DNA from: Eremomyces bilateralis CBS 781.70
Lineage: Eukaryota; Ascomycota; Dothideomycetes; Eremomycetales; Eremomycetaceae
NCBI RefSeq assembly: GCF_010015585.1
Contig: NW_022985104.1
Location: forward strand, 62,001-126,000
Direction: 5' to 3'
DNA length: 64,000 bases
A program made the position numbers and the translations under genes. Below the pieces are notes generated by a model that was given only the letters and a program-made list of their open reading frames with translations, ran no database searches and had not been told where the DNA came from. This document shows, piece by piece, positions 22,862 to 32,981 of this stretch (positions are counted from its first letter, which is position 1; each line of letters starts with the position of its first letter).

Positions 22862-24253
22862 TCACTGGCTCATTTGCACTTGTGCCGACTGTCGCCGATC
22901 TTCATTGACCTCTGCCTGGGACGGCCGCTCCGTGCCAGACTCCTCTCTGTTCCAGACTTGCTGGGAAAATTGAACGGCATCCTCGAAGACTGCCCATTTC
23001 GATTGACGTTCGCTTTCCTTGAGCCATCCATCCGGCATCTGGGTCCAACCATGCCGAACCCCCTCAACTCTCCGCACGCTGAGTTGCGCTCCTCGTCCGG
23101 CCTTGTCGACTTTGGAGGCCCATTCTTCTCCTTGAACAGTAAGATTGTCTATCGCGGGGAGCACCAGTAATATTCTTGTGAATGGATGAAGTGCTGTAGA
23201 TTTCGTTGTCATTTTCCGGTCGGGCGTGTTGAGCGTTTCACTTTCTTCGGCCTTCAATGGGGGATATAGGTCCATTTCCACTTCAACTTCATGATTTGGA
23301 TCTAAAAGTCCCGGGGATGCTCGAGGATGGGCGGAGAGTTCTCTCGAAACGTATGTCTCCGCTAGAAGATCGCCGATATTCATCGAATTCCACCAATTCG
23401 GGGGACTGGTCATGTTCTCGGGCTTTGCCATATCCATGGCCTCTCCCACTTTATTCCCAGCCGACGCTTCAGATACGTTGGGGGCATTAGGGGCTGGAGC
23501 TGGAGGTCTCTCGGAAGGTAGAAGTCGCAAGTCGAAGGGAGCATAAAATATCAACAGGGCCACTGGTCGCCGCTGTGGATAATGGGGAATAGGTGATGGC
23601 CAGCCGGATTTTGAGGTTGGCGTCCCCATGATATGCTCGAAGGGTTTAAGAAGAGTTTCCGGAATATGCATTCCAAGATTCAGTGCAATATTCGCCCCTG
23701 AACTGAAACCGGAGATTGCGACCCGATCTGTGTCAAGAAGATCACGCTCATCGCCCTCCTCTTTGGCATTCTTGACGGGACCGTATAGATTGGCCAAGAT
23801 CCCCGACCTCAGCTGCTTCCCAGAATCACTTGTGCTGTCGAAAATCGCACGAAGTACGTCCTCGGCGTCTTCCAATGCGGCTGGGAAGGGATCCGCCGGT
23901 GCCATCCGGTAATCCACGCTGATCACGATCGCACCAAGCCTGCGAGCCATGAGAGCACAGAAAGGCGCCTGTTCTAAACAGCCTCCGAGGAAAAACCCAC
24001 CGCCATGGAAGTCCAGCACAATGGGAGCAGGCTCCCAAGAACCGTCTGGAGGATGTGTGAGGCTAGGGGGAATAAAGACATAGAGTGGGATTTTATGTTT
24101 TCCATCCCTTCCTGTGAGATTCAGTATTACCGGATATGGGCCTTCTGGGTTGGTGAAATTTAAGACTTGGGTTGGAACGAATCGAGGCAATTTGACTAAA
24201 GCAGAGCGCCACTGAACGGAGAACGGTAGTGAGGTCCAACTCCTGCGTGACAT
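22862..24253 (-). CDS. Alpha/beta-hydrolase-3 (HSL-type) esterase/lipase
   Basis: Single-exon protein of 463 residues with the hormone-sensitive-lipase-family layout. The oxyanion HGGG is at residues 83-86 (DFHGGGFFLGG). The SVDYRMAPADPFPAALED block follows it. The nucleophile Ser184 lies in GFSSG, with a candidate Asp in LVLPAIDN and His in VEGVRHGWTQM near the C-terminus. An insertion rich in Pro, Glu and Asn between the Ser and Asp motifs makes it longer than typical bacterial members. No clear signal peptide, so probably intracellular. Substrate unknown; the family hydrolyses short acyl esters or steryl/triacyl lipids. It converges on the DPP IV gene, with 47 nt between stop codons, so their 3' UTRs probably overlap. 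Confidence 0.88.
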   Translation of the reverse strand: MSRRSWTSLPFSVQWRSALVKLPRFVPTQVLNFTNPEGPYPVILNLTGRDGKHKIPLYVFIPPSLTHPPDGSWEPAPIVLDFHGGGFFLGGCLEQAPFCALMARRLGAIVISVDYRMAPADPFPAALEDAEDVLRAIFDSTSDSGKQLRSGILANLYGPVKNAKEEGDERDLLDTDRVAISGFSSGANIALNLGMHIPETLLKPFEHIMGTPTSKSGWPSPIPHYPQRRPVALLIFYAPFDLRLLPSERPPAPAPNAPNVSEASAGNKVGEAMDMAKPENMTSPPNWWNSMNIGDLLAETYVSRELSAHPRASPGLLDPNHEVEVEMDLYPPLKAEESETLNTPDRKMTTKSTALHPFTRILLVLPAIDNLTVQGEEWASKVDKAGRGAQLSVRRVEGVRHGWTQMPDGWLKESERQSKWAVFEDAVQFSQQVWNREESGTERPSQAEVNEDRRQSAQVQMSQ

Positions 24254-25298
24254 GGTGGACTTGGGGTTCCGTAATTAGGGGAGTCTGAAGGAAAATGGGA
24301 GGATTCGACACAAAGGAGCGTTATACGAGTTAGAATATTGTATCGAGCAGAACGGACATAATAAAGCTTCAGGCTGTGGCAATGATGATGATTCTACAGA
24401 ACCGATCTATCTCCACCGTCGTGTTTTAGAGGGCAGTGCAGATCGGTCGAATCGTGAATTCGTGATGCATCCAGGCCAGTGAATGATGTCACACGCACTT
24501 CGATATTTCAGGTTAGCGTGAGTGGCGCTGGCAGGTTCATGTGGCTGATGAGGCCTTATAGCCTGAAGCATCAAAACGATTTTGCAACTGACCCAATAAT
24601 ATCTCTTTGTTGACTCTAGCGCAACTTGGCAAGAAGTAGCCCCTTGATTGGTTGGATTTGCCATACACAGCCTCCGCGAATCGCCTCCTCCAGCGTTTAC
24701 TGACTTCTCAGTCCAGGACATCTGACAACCATGCGCAATCCTCCATGTTAAAGGTCAAATCGGCTACATTCTAAACGCCCTCGACCCTTAATAAATTCCT
24801 AGCCAAACCTCTTTCATCGAAACCGACCTGCAACTCCCCTCGCTTGCTGGGCTACTCTTTCCTCTGACCGAAATACCAGCACGCTGCCATCATCTTCCCC
24901 TCCGTGACTTCAAAACGGCGGACTTAACCCCCCATCAGTCCTCCTCCGGTATTCGTACTCCAGGCTCGGAAGCAGAGGAGTCTGTGTCTAACTCACATAC
25001 AGCACACGGCCAAGCACCAACACGTCCGAAGCTTTCGTCGCGCCCCTCGACTACCACTCCCAGCCGGACTAGTAGCCGTGCTCCCACCGCTCCGCCATCC
25101 CCGTTGGCAGTCGCATCGGCAATCAAGACCGCCGGTGATCTTCTCTGGGATCCGCAGTACACGTCGCGGCCTCGTCTACCTTATATCGGGCCGACGTACA
25201 TTGGTACTATTACGGTCAACGATCGTACCGAAAGCTCTATCAGCGTACAGAGTCTTGGTGGCGGACAATATCCGTCTCCCGTGCGGAAGTCAGGCAAC
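24254..25298. promoter_or_regulatory. Divergent promoter region with an open frame running into the kinase
   Basis: About 1 kb between the esterase start (minus) and the kinase ATG (plus). From about 24930 to 25298 the kinase reading frame stays open without an ATG. It encodes a Pro/Ser/Thr-rich stretch (for example SRPSTTTPSRTSSRAPTAPP) that runs in frame into the kinase Met. It may be 5' UTR, a longer isoform begun in an upstream exon, or non-AUG initiation. Further upstream nothing coding is evident. Confidence 0.45.
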
Positions 25299-26390
25299 AT
25301 GGATCCAGGGAAGAGACATCCGAGTAGTTTCCAGCAACTCGAGAAGCTTGGAGAGGGGACATACGCGACAGTAAGTAGCACATGACAAATCCGTGGCTCA
25401 TGGATCGCAAGGACGTGTGGCTGACATATGCTCTCCTATTAGGTATTCAAAGGGAGGAATCGCCAAACTGGAGAATATGTTGCCCTGAAAGAGATTCACC
25501 TCGACTCTGAGGAAGGCACACCCAGCACGGCTATTCGTGAGATTTCTCTCATGAAGGAACTGAAACACAAGAATATCGTCTCTCTTCATGACGTTATCCA
25601 CACCGAGAACAAGCTCATGCTTGTGTTCGAGTACATGGACAAAGATTTGAAGAAGTACATGGACTCCCGCGGCGACCGAGGCGCACTTGATCCAACGACC
25701 ATCAAATCGTTCATGTATCAGTTGCTGAAAGGCATCGCCTTCTGCCATGAGAACCGTGTCCTCCACCGAGACCTCAAGCCGCAGAACCTCCTCATCAACA
25801 ATCAAGGAGACCTCAAACTAGCCGATTTTGGGTTGGCTCGCGCCTTCGGCATCCCCGTCAATACGTTCAGCAATGAGGTCGTCACCCTTTGGTATCGAGC
25901 ACCAGATGTCCTTCTCGGTTCACGGACATATAATACGAGCATTGACATCTGGTCGGCAGGCTGTATCATGGCCGAGATGTACACGGGACGCCCTCTCTTC
26001 CCCGGCACAACTAACGAAGACCAACTCCAGAAGATCTTCCGTCTAATGGGAACTCCCTCGGCTCGGAGTTGGCCCGACCTGCCCAATTTGCCCGAATACA
26101 AGGCCAATTTCCAAGTCTATGCCACCCAAGATTTGAGGATGATCATCCCGCAAATCGATCCGGTCGGCCTGTCTCTCTTGACCAGTATGCTTCAGATGCG
26201 TCCGGACCTTCGCATCACGGCCGCAGACGGCCTCAAACATCCCTGGTTCAACGGAATGGCGCCATCCAACCAGCCTCAGCCGATGCCTATGCAGGGGGTG
26301 CAGGGAGGCATGGGGCCGCCACAAGTCCCGCAACAGCAGCAATGGGGTCCACAATCACACATGCCGCCACCGCAACAAGGGGCTTATTAG
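25299..26390 (+). CDS. phoA: PHO85/PhoA-like cyclin-dependent kinase
   Basis: 339 residues from the ATG at 25299. Exons 25299-25370 and 25443-26390, with a 72-nt intron (GTAAGT..TATTAG) inside the Gly-rich loop at [11 protein letters not shown]. All kinase landmarks are present: GEGTYATV, the ALKEI lysine, PSTAIREIS cyclin helix, [11 protein letters not shown] and the activation segment ending [12 protein letters not shown]. The sequence around [20 protein letters not shown] matches PHO85-type kinases rather than Cdc2. The tail after the kinase fold is Pro/Gln/Met-rich (for example PQQQQWGPQ). Family role: with Pcl-type cyclins, signalling of phosphate status, morphology and development. In Aspergillus nidulans PhoA is known to occur as two forms from alternative starts, and the open frame upstream of the ATG here makes a longer form possible. 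Confidence 0.93.
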
Positions 26391-26643
26391 GAATGGGAAG
26401 TTGGGAAGTACAGTGGGAGCGATAAACGGTTGGGCCATTCTCCATCAACAAAGATCCCTAGCTTGCATTCTTTTTTCGTGTAATGCTTACAACAATCATG
26501 ATATATCACGACGATTTCCGAGACGTCCAATCTAAGGTCTGGCGATATTCATAATTCACCGACATTGATTCGTTCATTTCATGCATTTTCGTGGCCGTGA
26601 CTATTCGTGGACCTAACCGATCCCAATTTTGTCACTAGATTCA

Positions 26644-27669
26644 TCACAGCATGGGTTTCGCAGTCGTTTCGGGGTCCCTCCGCTCCAATATCCAATTCGT
26701 CACATCTTCTGCAAAGGTCTCCCTGTCCTTACCTGGCTCGGCATGCACTAGACCACTAGAATTAGACGCGTATCCGAGCAGAGTGCGAACCGACTTACAT
26801 TTGTGGTACCATCCCTCATAGATCTTGAACGTTAGATCCTCCAGCTTCGTCCGCTCCACAAACTTCTTCGTGCCGTCGAAATCACACACCCCATCCGCCG
26901 TCCCATGGCTTACCCACAACCGCGTCTTCCCCCCCTCTCCGCGCCCTTCATGCACCGATACCTTGCCGGAAGCAAGGTCCTCCGCTCGTTCAATCAGCGC
27001 CGCCAGCCCTTCCAACGACCCCGTGTCATGGCACAGCGCATCCTCCACGTAATCCTTCTGCACCTGCGGATCGCGACTCAGCAACGTCGGTTCGATCGTA
27101 TTCGTGAGCTGGAACCGGGGAAGCAGCTTTCCGGCTAGTCTCCCCACCGCCACTTTGATCCACGTCGGTTGCGTGGAGGGATGGAAGGCGATAAAGGGCG
27201 CCTCAACGAGGAACCCGCGGATCTGCGAGAGGATGGCGGGTGGGCCACGGTCGACGAAGGTTAGCACCTCGCCTCCGCCCATCGAATGGCCCATCAGAAA
27301 GACTGGTACGGGCGACGGTAAGACCGACTCGATGACGCTAGCTATGTCGGATATGACCAGTGACGTCGGACCTGTTTGGCCGTGGTCCGGTCGGGATGGA
27401 GACGTGCGACCCCAGCCTCGCTGGTCGAACGATACTACCTCGATACCTTTGCGTGCAAAAGTCGGGAAGAGATCCCCATAAGCGTTACAATGATCGCTGA
27501 ATCCATGGACGAAGACGAGTAGGGAGGATGCGGTGCCTGTCGGCTACTCAGGATTGTAAGCAGATGGTTGATTCGGACTATGCGCTAGATATACCTTCCA
27601 CCTCTTCGTATATAGTTCTACCCCATCGGGAACGGTCAACGTGGTTTCGACGGTTGAGATATCAGCCAT
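26644..27669 (-). CDS. Monoacylglycerol-lipase-like serine hydrolase (S33/Yju3 type)
   Basis: 307 residues in three exons: 27595-27669, 26799-27543 and 26644-26747. The 51-nt intron in the 3' part is in frame and would read through as a 17-residue insert. Removing it (GTAAGT..GGTCTAG) restores the family's YHKLHAEPG motif carrying the catalytic His. The nucleophile Ser112 is in GHSMGGG, the acid is in SHGTADGVCDF, and the N-terminal VPDGVELYTKRWK plus LLVFVHGFSDH are typical of monoglyceride lipases. Family role: release of glycerol and fatty acid from monoacylglycerol, usually on lipid droplets or membranes. No signal peptide. It lies tail to tail with the kinase, 253 nt apart. Confidence 0.9.
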
Positions 27670-28380
27670 GTTGCGCTCGGGATCTACACGGCAAACAGAT
27701 ATTTATACGTCAACTAATAACAATAAAGATTGATAGTGATACCACACATATGCGAACGGTCTCCAACGCGTATGCAATGGTTGGGACTTTAGGAGTTGTG
27801 TTGATCGTTTTGGCGTGTCAATCAATCACGGAAACAATAGGATACCTGTTCAGAGGCAGTGAGATGCTTGTATTCGGTCAGAAGTACATAGTTTACCTTG
27901 ACGGGTATATACCCAGGCTTATGTAATCTTATGTAATCTACAAGGTGCGGTGACTAAGTAATAGCCGCGGAGTTCCGACAAGTTGGGACTAGAGACTTGG
28001 AAGTTGAAAATGCCCCTCGAATCACGATCTGATATGTCCCAGCCACTGCATGTGATATTGTGCCTTACGGCCTTACACCCCCTGAAGAGGGCATCGATAT
28101 GCAACCAAGTCTTCCCTTCGACAGAGAAAGGACGAATATATCCCTTAAAAATAATGTGGAGTTCCTCTTCGTCGCTCTGTTACCCTGAATGTACATGCCT
28201 ACCTCTCGCCATTGATGTTCTGTCAGTCTCTTTGCATCATTTGCACCTTATGGTCTTCGAGAGCAACTTCCAAACCGTCACCCTGATTCCAGGTTCCCGA
28301 TCATGGCATCCTTGGTTTGCATATCGTCCTCGTCGTCTGTCGGGTCTTTTATTGTCAGTGGTGCGAGGCGCTTTCAAAGG
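27670..28380. other. Intergenic, 0.7 kb
   Basis: Contains the promoter of the lipase gene and no supported ORF. Plus-strand frames between 27983 and 28527 are low in recognisable content and overlap the 3' end of an unidentified minus-strand ORF. Confidence 0.4.
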
Positions 28381-28839
28381 TCACTGATAGATCTGCTCAT
28401 TGTTTGCTTCAATCTGAGTATGAAGGTGTGGCTCTCGGTCAGAATGTCCCCTGGGTTGGTGGGGTACTTCCGTAGGCGTACGCAGCAAAAGTGGATATTG
28501 GACAGATGCATTGCGAAGCTGCACTGATTGCTTCGTTGAAATTCCATTGTTGATCTCCATGGTAGGCTTCTCAAGCTTCTCGTCCACCTCCATTTCATCA
28601 GGTCCTTCTTCCACTTTCTCGACTTCTAGAGAATCCGGGCCATAATCGGGGTCCGATGCAAGCTCTTTAGTCTCATCATTGTCCATCTCGCCCTCTGTGG
28701 ATAATCCATTGCCCATATAGCGTGTATCGGTATCACATTCCATTCGCTGATTAGAGTCCATATCAAATGCTATCTGACTGAAGTTAGAAGAAGACCCTTC
28801 CAAGACGGTGTATTCCCTACCCGTAATTTGTCGAACCAT
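28381..28839 (-). CDS. Unidentified acidic ORF (152 aa)
   Basis: Minus-strand frame of 152 codons that is strongly acidic in the middle (for example DETKELASDPDYGPDSLEVE and EGPDEMEVDEKLEKP) and polar at the end. It overlaps the end of the neighbouring spliced ORF by 70 bp in another frame. The two may be parts of one gene whose joining intron I could not place in frame. No domain recognised. The acidic Glu/Asp bias over ~60 codons is more than expected by chance, hence the listing, but expression is unproven. Confidence 0.35.
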   Translation of the reverse strand: MVRQITGREYTVLEGSSSNFSQIAFDMDSNQRMECDTDTRYMGNGLSTEGEMDNDETKELASDPDYGPDSLEVEKVEEGPDEMEVDEKLEKPTMEINNGISTKQSVQLRNASVQYPLLLRTPTEVPHQPRGHSDREPHLHTQIEANNEQIYQ

Positions 28840-29175
28840 TTCAAATCGCCCAAGGAGTTGAGTTTAATGGTTGACCCATACAGTGCTGTGGCTGCTATCG
28901 AACGGTGCTTTTCCGCATCAGCATTCCAACGATCCTTCGCATCCCTACTAACGTTCAGTATATTCCTCGAGAGACACGGTGCAGGGATAGACTGATAATG
29001 CCAGAATAGATTTCGCAATCACAAACAACGTGTTAAGTTTCGGGTTGCTGAGATTCGCTTCGTACTCTGATGAACTCACCAACCCTCTCGGCACTAATGA
29101 AGTTGTACGCTTTCCGAAGATCACTTTGTTCTGCTCTCGGAGCTTATCAAACTCCTCGTCTGTGGACTTTGACAT
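28770..29175 (-). CDS. Unidentified small two-exon ORF (105 aa)
   Basis: ATG at 29175. Exon 1 is 29080-29175 (32 codons, MSKSTDEEFDKLREQNKV onwards) and exon 2 is 28770-28991, separated by an 88-nt intron with GTGAGT and TATCAG borders in phase 0. The product is polar and includes SRDAKDRWNADAEKHRS. The phrase TDEEFDKL recurs in the Gag-like ORF at 30494-30952, so the two may share ancestry. Not recognised otherwise. Could be a repeat-derived or orphan gene. Confidence 0.35.
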
Positions 29176-30493
29176 GGCTAATGTCGGGTAAAAGCGAAGT
29201 TGGTTTGTGGTATGGGAGGATGAAGAGTCGGTTTGGAAAGGTATGATACACGGGTGGTAGGCTTCAACTAGATGAATGATTGTCAACAAGATGTGGAAGT
29301 GAATTCACAGAACACACGAACAGCGCTTCGCCTTTTAATGATTCGTGACTTGATTTCCGTCAAATCTAAGGTAAGTACCTGTTCAAAGCCTGGCTCTTTC
29401 CGTGAAGGATACGATACCATCCCACACCCGCATGAATTCTTGTACTCTCGCCAAGGACGACGACAATTAGTCCGAATACAAATGACCAAAATCTGTCAGG
29501 AAGCATAACATGCAAAGGGTGACTGCACGGAGGAACCTTGAGATGACACGGATAGCAAAGAAGAACTTACAACAGGAGTTGACCCCTGAGCCATCCGTTG
29601 CGAAGAACCTTGCCCCAGAGCAAAGCAGCTTCTGCCTCACCAGAAGCAGTTTCCAGAAATAAATCCACAGAAAAATGGCGCCTAAGCCAGGGTATAGTCT
29701 TCATAAAAGGAAAAGGTTCTGATGCGTCAGGTGGCAGTCTCAGGGACGGGGAATAATGTTTGAGACATGAGTTGTTGAGTTCGTAGGTTTGTAATATCGC
29801 CACAGGCCGCGGTATCTGTGAATGTCCAGAATCCCTCCTTGAGGAATATACGACAAAGCATAGACCTGTCGATCTTTCTAATCAGACCCTTCCTCTCCTG
29901 GCTGGGGATATTGCCCTTCTCACGGATAATCTTGGCCTACATGATGTCGAAATGGAAATCGGGAATGTGGTAAAGGTTGGTAACAGTTATATTGAGATTT
30001 CCTTGTTCGTGATAGGGACAACGATATCTCTTTGTCCTACGAAAGTAGTGTGGCTGTCCCCCATTTTGAAAACTCCGGAGGCAGGGGCATAGTCCGAGAA
30101 CCTGGTTGAAGTTGTTGCAAACATGATCACAGACTAGGTTCCCAGGTAGAACTCCTGGCTACGACCCCCCGAGGACGAGTTCTCGAATCCCACCGATCCA
30201 CATGATATTGACGAGACGGTTGAGAACCAATGAAGTAGTTCGATTCCCTCCTTTGGCAAGATCTGTAGAATCATTCTTCTCGTTTCCATGTTTTCCAGCA
30301 TGATCTTCGTAAGCTTCCGGATGATGTTTTCCCTGAGTTTCCAGCCCTGTGGCATCCGGCCCATACTGAAGTAGTAACAGTCTTAATATCGAAATTTGAG
30401 GTCGTACCGACATCGCGGCAAGGTCGTCTTACGCCCAGGCATTGCGTATGGAGTTGGAGGGAAGGAGACCAGAGGTGGTTGAGTAGAGCTCGA
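29176..30493. other. Gene-poor stretch between unidentified ORFs
   Basis: About 1.3 kb. Short minus-strand ORFs (29567-29803, 30134-30413) are readable, but they lack domains and overlap one another in different frames. They may be eroded downstream parts of the Gag-like unit at 30494-30952; I cannot identify any further element-encoded domain. Confidence 0.35.
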
Positions 30494-30952
30494 TCATGTT
30501 CGGGGTCTCAGCGTCGACAGCTCACTCTCTGATACTCCGAAATATTCCCTGATGGTCTCTAGCCAATATCGTGGAGAGTCCATACAGTCCAAATATACTC
30601 TACAACCACACCCCTCGGGGAGTGAAAACAACATGTCATCCATCAGCCACCATATTCCTTCCCAGGCAAGGTCTCTAGTAGGGCCTTCTCTCTCAAGGTA
30701 AAGTTTCTCGTCTGGAGGCAGTTTGTCAAATTCCTCGTCGGTAAGCTCTGGAGACTGCGGTGGGAAGTTGGGACCGTTGGGTTTGATATATTCCCACACT
30801 CCAGTTCGGCACGCTCGGCGAACGATAGACTGAATCCAGAGAGGCCAGTCCGCCTTAGTCTTAAGGATAGGAGTGGGGTACAAACCGAGCTCGGTGTCTG
30901 AATAATAAGGCATAGATGAAGCTGAACAATGAGACTGTAAAGTGAGGGACAT
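30494..30952 (-). mobile_element. Ty1/copia Gag-like ORF fragment (152 aa)
   Basis: The 152-residue minus-strand product resembles the N-terminal part of fungal Ty1/copia Gag proteins. It has a short polar start, then ILKTKADWPLWIQSIVRRA and GVWEYIKP, then a polar PELTDEEFDKLPPDEK stretch and a helical region around LAWEGIWWLMDDMLF. That W-x-x-W-I...A...G-V-W-E-Y-I-x-P pattern is the typical opening of copia-type Gag. No protease, integrase, reverse transcriptase or long terminal repeat is recognisable nearby, so this is an isolated fossil, incomplete as an element although this piece is itself open. Age cannot be estimated without terminal repeats. A host gene derived from Gag is the alternative. 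Confidence 0.45.
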
Positions 30953-31762
30953 AAATGGGAGATTCGTAACGATGGAGCTATGATGTTTGAGTTGCGATTT
31001 AAGGTCCTAACCGTTGAAACTTGGCTGGGGCTGATGCAATGGTGCGAACTACGGGGGAGGGAAGGGCGAACACCTGCAGTACTTAACTATTTCCACGCGT
31101 CAATGAGAAAAAGCCGAGTGAAAACTGAAAAGTACATCAATTCGTGTAACTCAATATTCCTTATTGGCAGTGGAGGGATATTTAATACCTCTCATTCCCA
31201 AATAGCAGGACATGAAATTTGAAAATATATCTTGCCGTGCTTGCTTGGATGAAAAGGGGCGAAAAGACTGACATTTGGGTGCGGACCAATCAAAACGCAA
31301 GATTTATATATCACGTGGCGAGGGGGTGAACTGGCGTGATGGCGTCTGGTCCTTGGGGGTCGGGGCTGGGAGGGGGAGGTAGAATACGCAGCTACAACAA
31401 GTGTGTTTTCATAGTCTCTCCCCTCGTTAGGGTGTAAGTTTAACTACGTCTTCTGGTATCCAACAGTTGATCCGATCATTTACAAGACCATGGAGAAGAT
31501 TCTAGGAAGTCGTGCCCCCGTCGGATCCATATTATGGGTTTCGCAAATAGGGGTCTAGTGCAATTGTAGTCTCAACGGTCGACGTAAAGAGTGAGGACAA
31601 ATGGAGCACTGACATTCCAGCGGGCTTCCTATACAAGATATTGGATGTGCATCAAAGAATAACGGGTGCCGCCTTGATCTCCTACTACCCAAGGGCCAAG
31701 GAGCGATCTTTGACGAAACAACGCTGCCTATCTGATCCCAGTGCGATGTATCCCCTGGTGAC
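30953..31762. other. Intergenic, 0.8 kb
   Basis: No supported gene. Plus-strand ORF 30980-31222 has no recognisable features. The right end is the downstream flank of the AA9 gene. Confidence 0.4.
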
Positions 31763-32981
31763 TTAGCATGTAAAGAGCTTGGGGCCGGGTATCGTGTATG
31801 GCGTAGCTAGTGCTGTTAGATACTGATGGTTGAAGCCTTTCGCGTGAACCGGGAGGAAACGTACCTTTGTATGCATCGTAAGTAATTCCCGGATCGGTGG
31901 GTTTATATGCGCCAGGGAAGCTGACCAAGTCACTTGGAGTAGTGTTCCCGGAACCTTTGACCTTGATTTGGATGCAGTTCGGGTAAAATTGCGCGCCGGG
32001 ATATTCCCACGCTGCGTGCAGCGCGATGAGTTCGTGGCGAATGATGTAATAGCCGGGTTTGATGCACTGCGGGATCTTGAACGTCGCGCCGGGGCTGTTG
32101 TCCGCTCTAAGAGGCGCCTGAGGAGAGAGGCTCCTAGTTAGTGATCATGTTGAATGCGGAAATGGACTGGTATATAACCAAGTGTGGAAAGGAGTACGCA
32201 CATCGGCCCAATTGTTTGAAGTTCCCTCCCGTCCTGCTTCAGCGACCTTGAACCAAACCGCACTAATTAAGACTGTCAGCTTGGAACTAGCGCTCGCTCA
32301 ACATTTAATCTTACTCATTCCCAGGCATCCAGTCGTTGCAGCCACTGTCTGGGCAGCGAGCCAAGTACGTAATCACCTTGAAACTGTTAGTGAGGATTCC
32401 TCTCATGAAAATGTCGAGGCAGTGTCCCTAACCGGTCCAACGTGACTCTCGGGCCATTTTGTCTAGAATTTGTTAGCTAATACGAAATTGCTCCTCAGTC
32501 GTTATAACTTTACCCAATGGAGCGTCACAGAGGACCCGGCAGTAGCGTCTGCATGCAATGGAGCAGGCTTTGAGCCAGCGGTGTCTTTTCCGCCCTCTGC
32601 CCAACCTCCGCACTGAATATCGCTGAGGGTTATATCTTGAACTGGGCCATTCCCTTGAACTGGTCGTGATATCCGTTGCGGCTGTAGAGAATCGAACCGT
32701 CAGATGAAAATTTCAAGAAGATTCTGAGGTCACTCACTGCAGGGTTCATGTACGGATCTTGATATGGCTAATATTCAGAGTCAGATGGGTGGATCTGGGC
32801 CGATGTAGCTGGATCTGCCATCCTACCTGATAAAGCTGTTGAACGAGTTAGAGACGACAAAACACTAGAGATGAATAGAAATACAGACTTGATATTCCTT
32901 GCCGTCGATGTCCGCTGTGGATACGTAGCCATGAGCAGCGACGCTGCCCACGGAGAGCAATCCGAGGAAGAATGACTTCAT
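31763..32981 (-). CDS. AA9 (GH61) lytic polysaccharide monooxygenase
   Basis: 246 residues from eight small exons: 32889-32981, 32738-32767, 32514-32681, 32433-32462, 32315-32376, 32202-32262, 31865-32117 and 31763-31806. All joins keep frame and the product ends YTIPGPKLFTC. The signal peptide is MKSFFLGLLSVGSVAA, so the mature protein begins with His17 (HGYV), the first ligand of the copper histidine brace. The second ligand is His104 (WPESHVGP). The axial Tyr193 with Gln191 is in GAQFYPNC, and the RHELIALHAA block is typical. Cys pairs at IQCGG and YPNC fit the conserved disulfide. Role: oxidative cleavage of cellulose or related glucans outside the cell. There is no carbohydrate-binding module. 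The first intron has a weak donor (GTCTGT), so the short PYQDPYMNPA exon border is the least certain. Confidence 0.93.

Noticed and set aside
24984-25298. Treating 24984 as the normal kinase start
   Set aside because: The codon is GTG. Family members start at a Met equivalent to 25299; the upstream frame is kept only as a possible isoform.
29567-30413. Downstream copia domains after the Gag-like ORF
   Set aside because: No zinc knuckle, protease, integrase or reverse-transcriptase motif is readable, so I do not extend the element.
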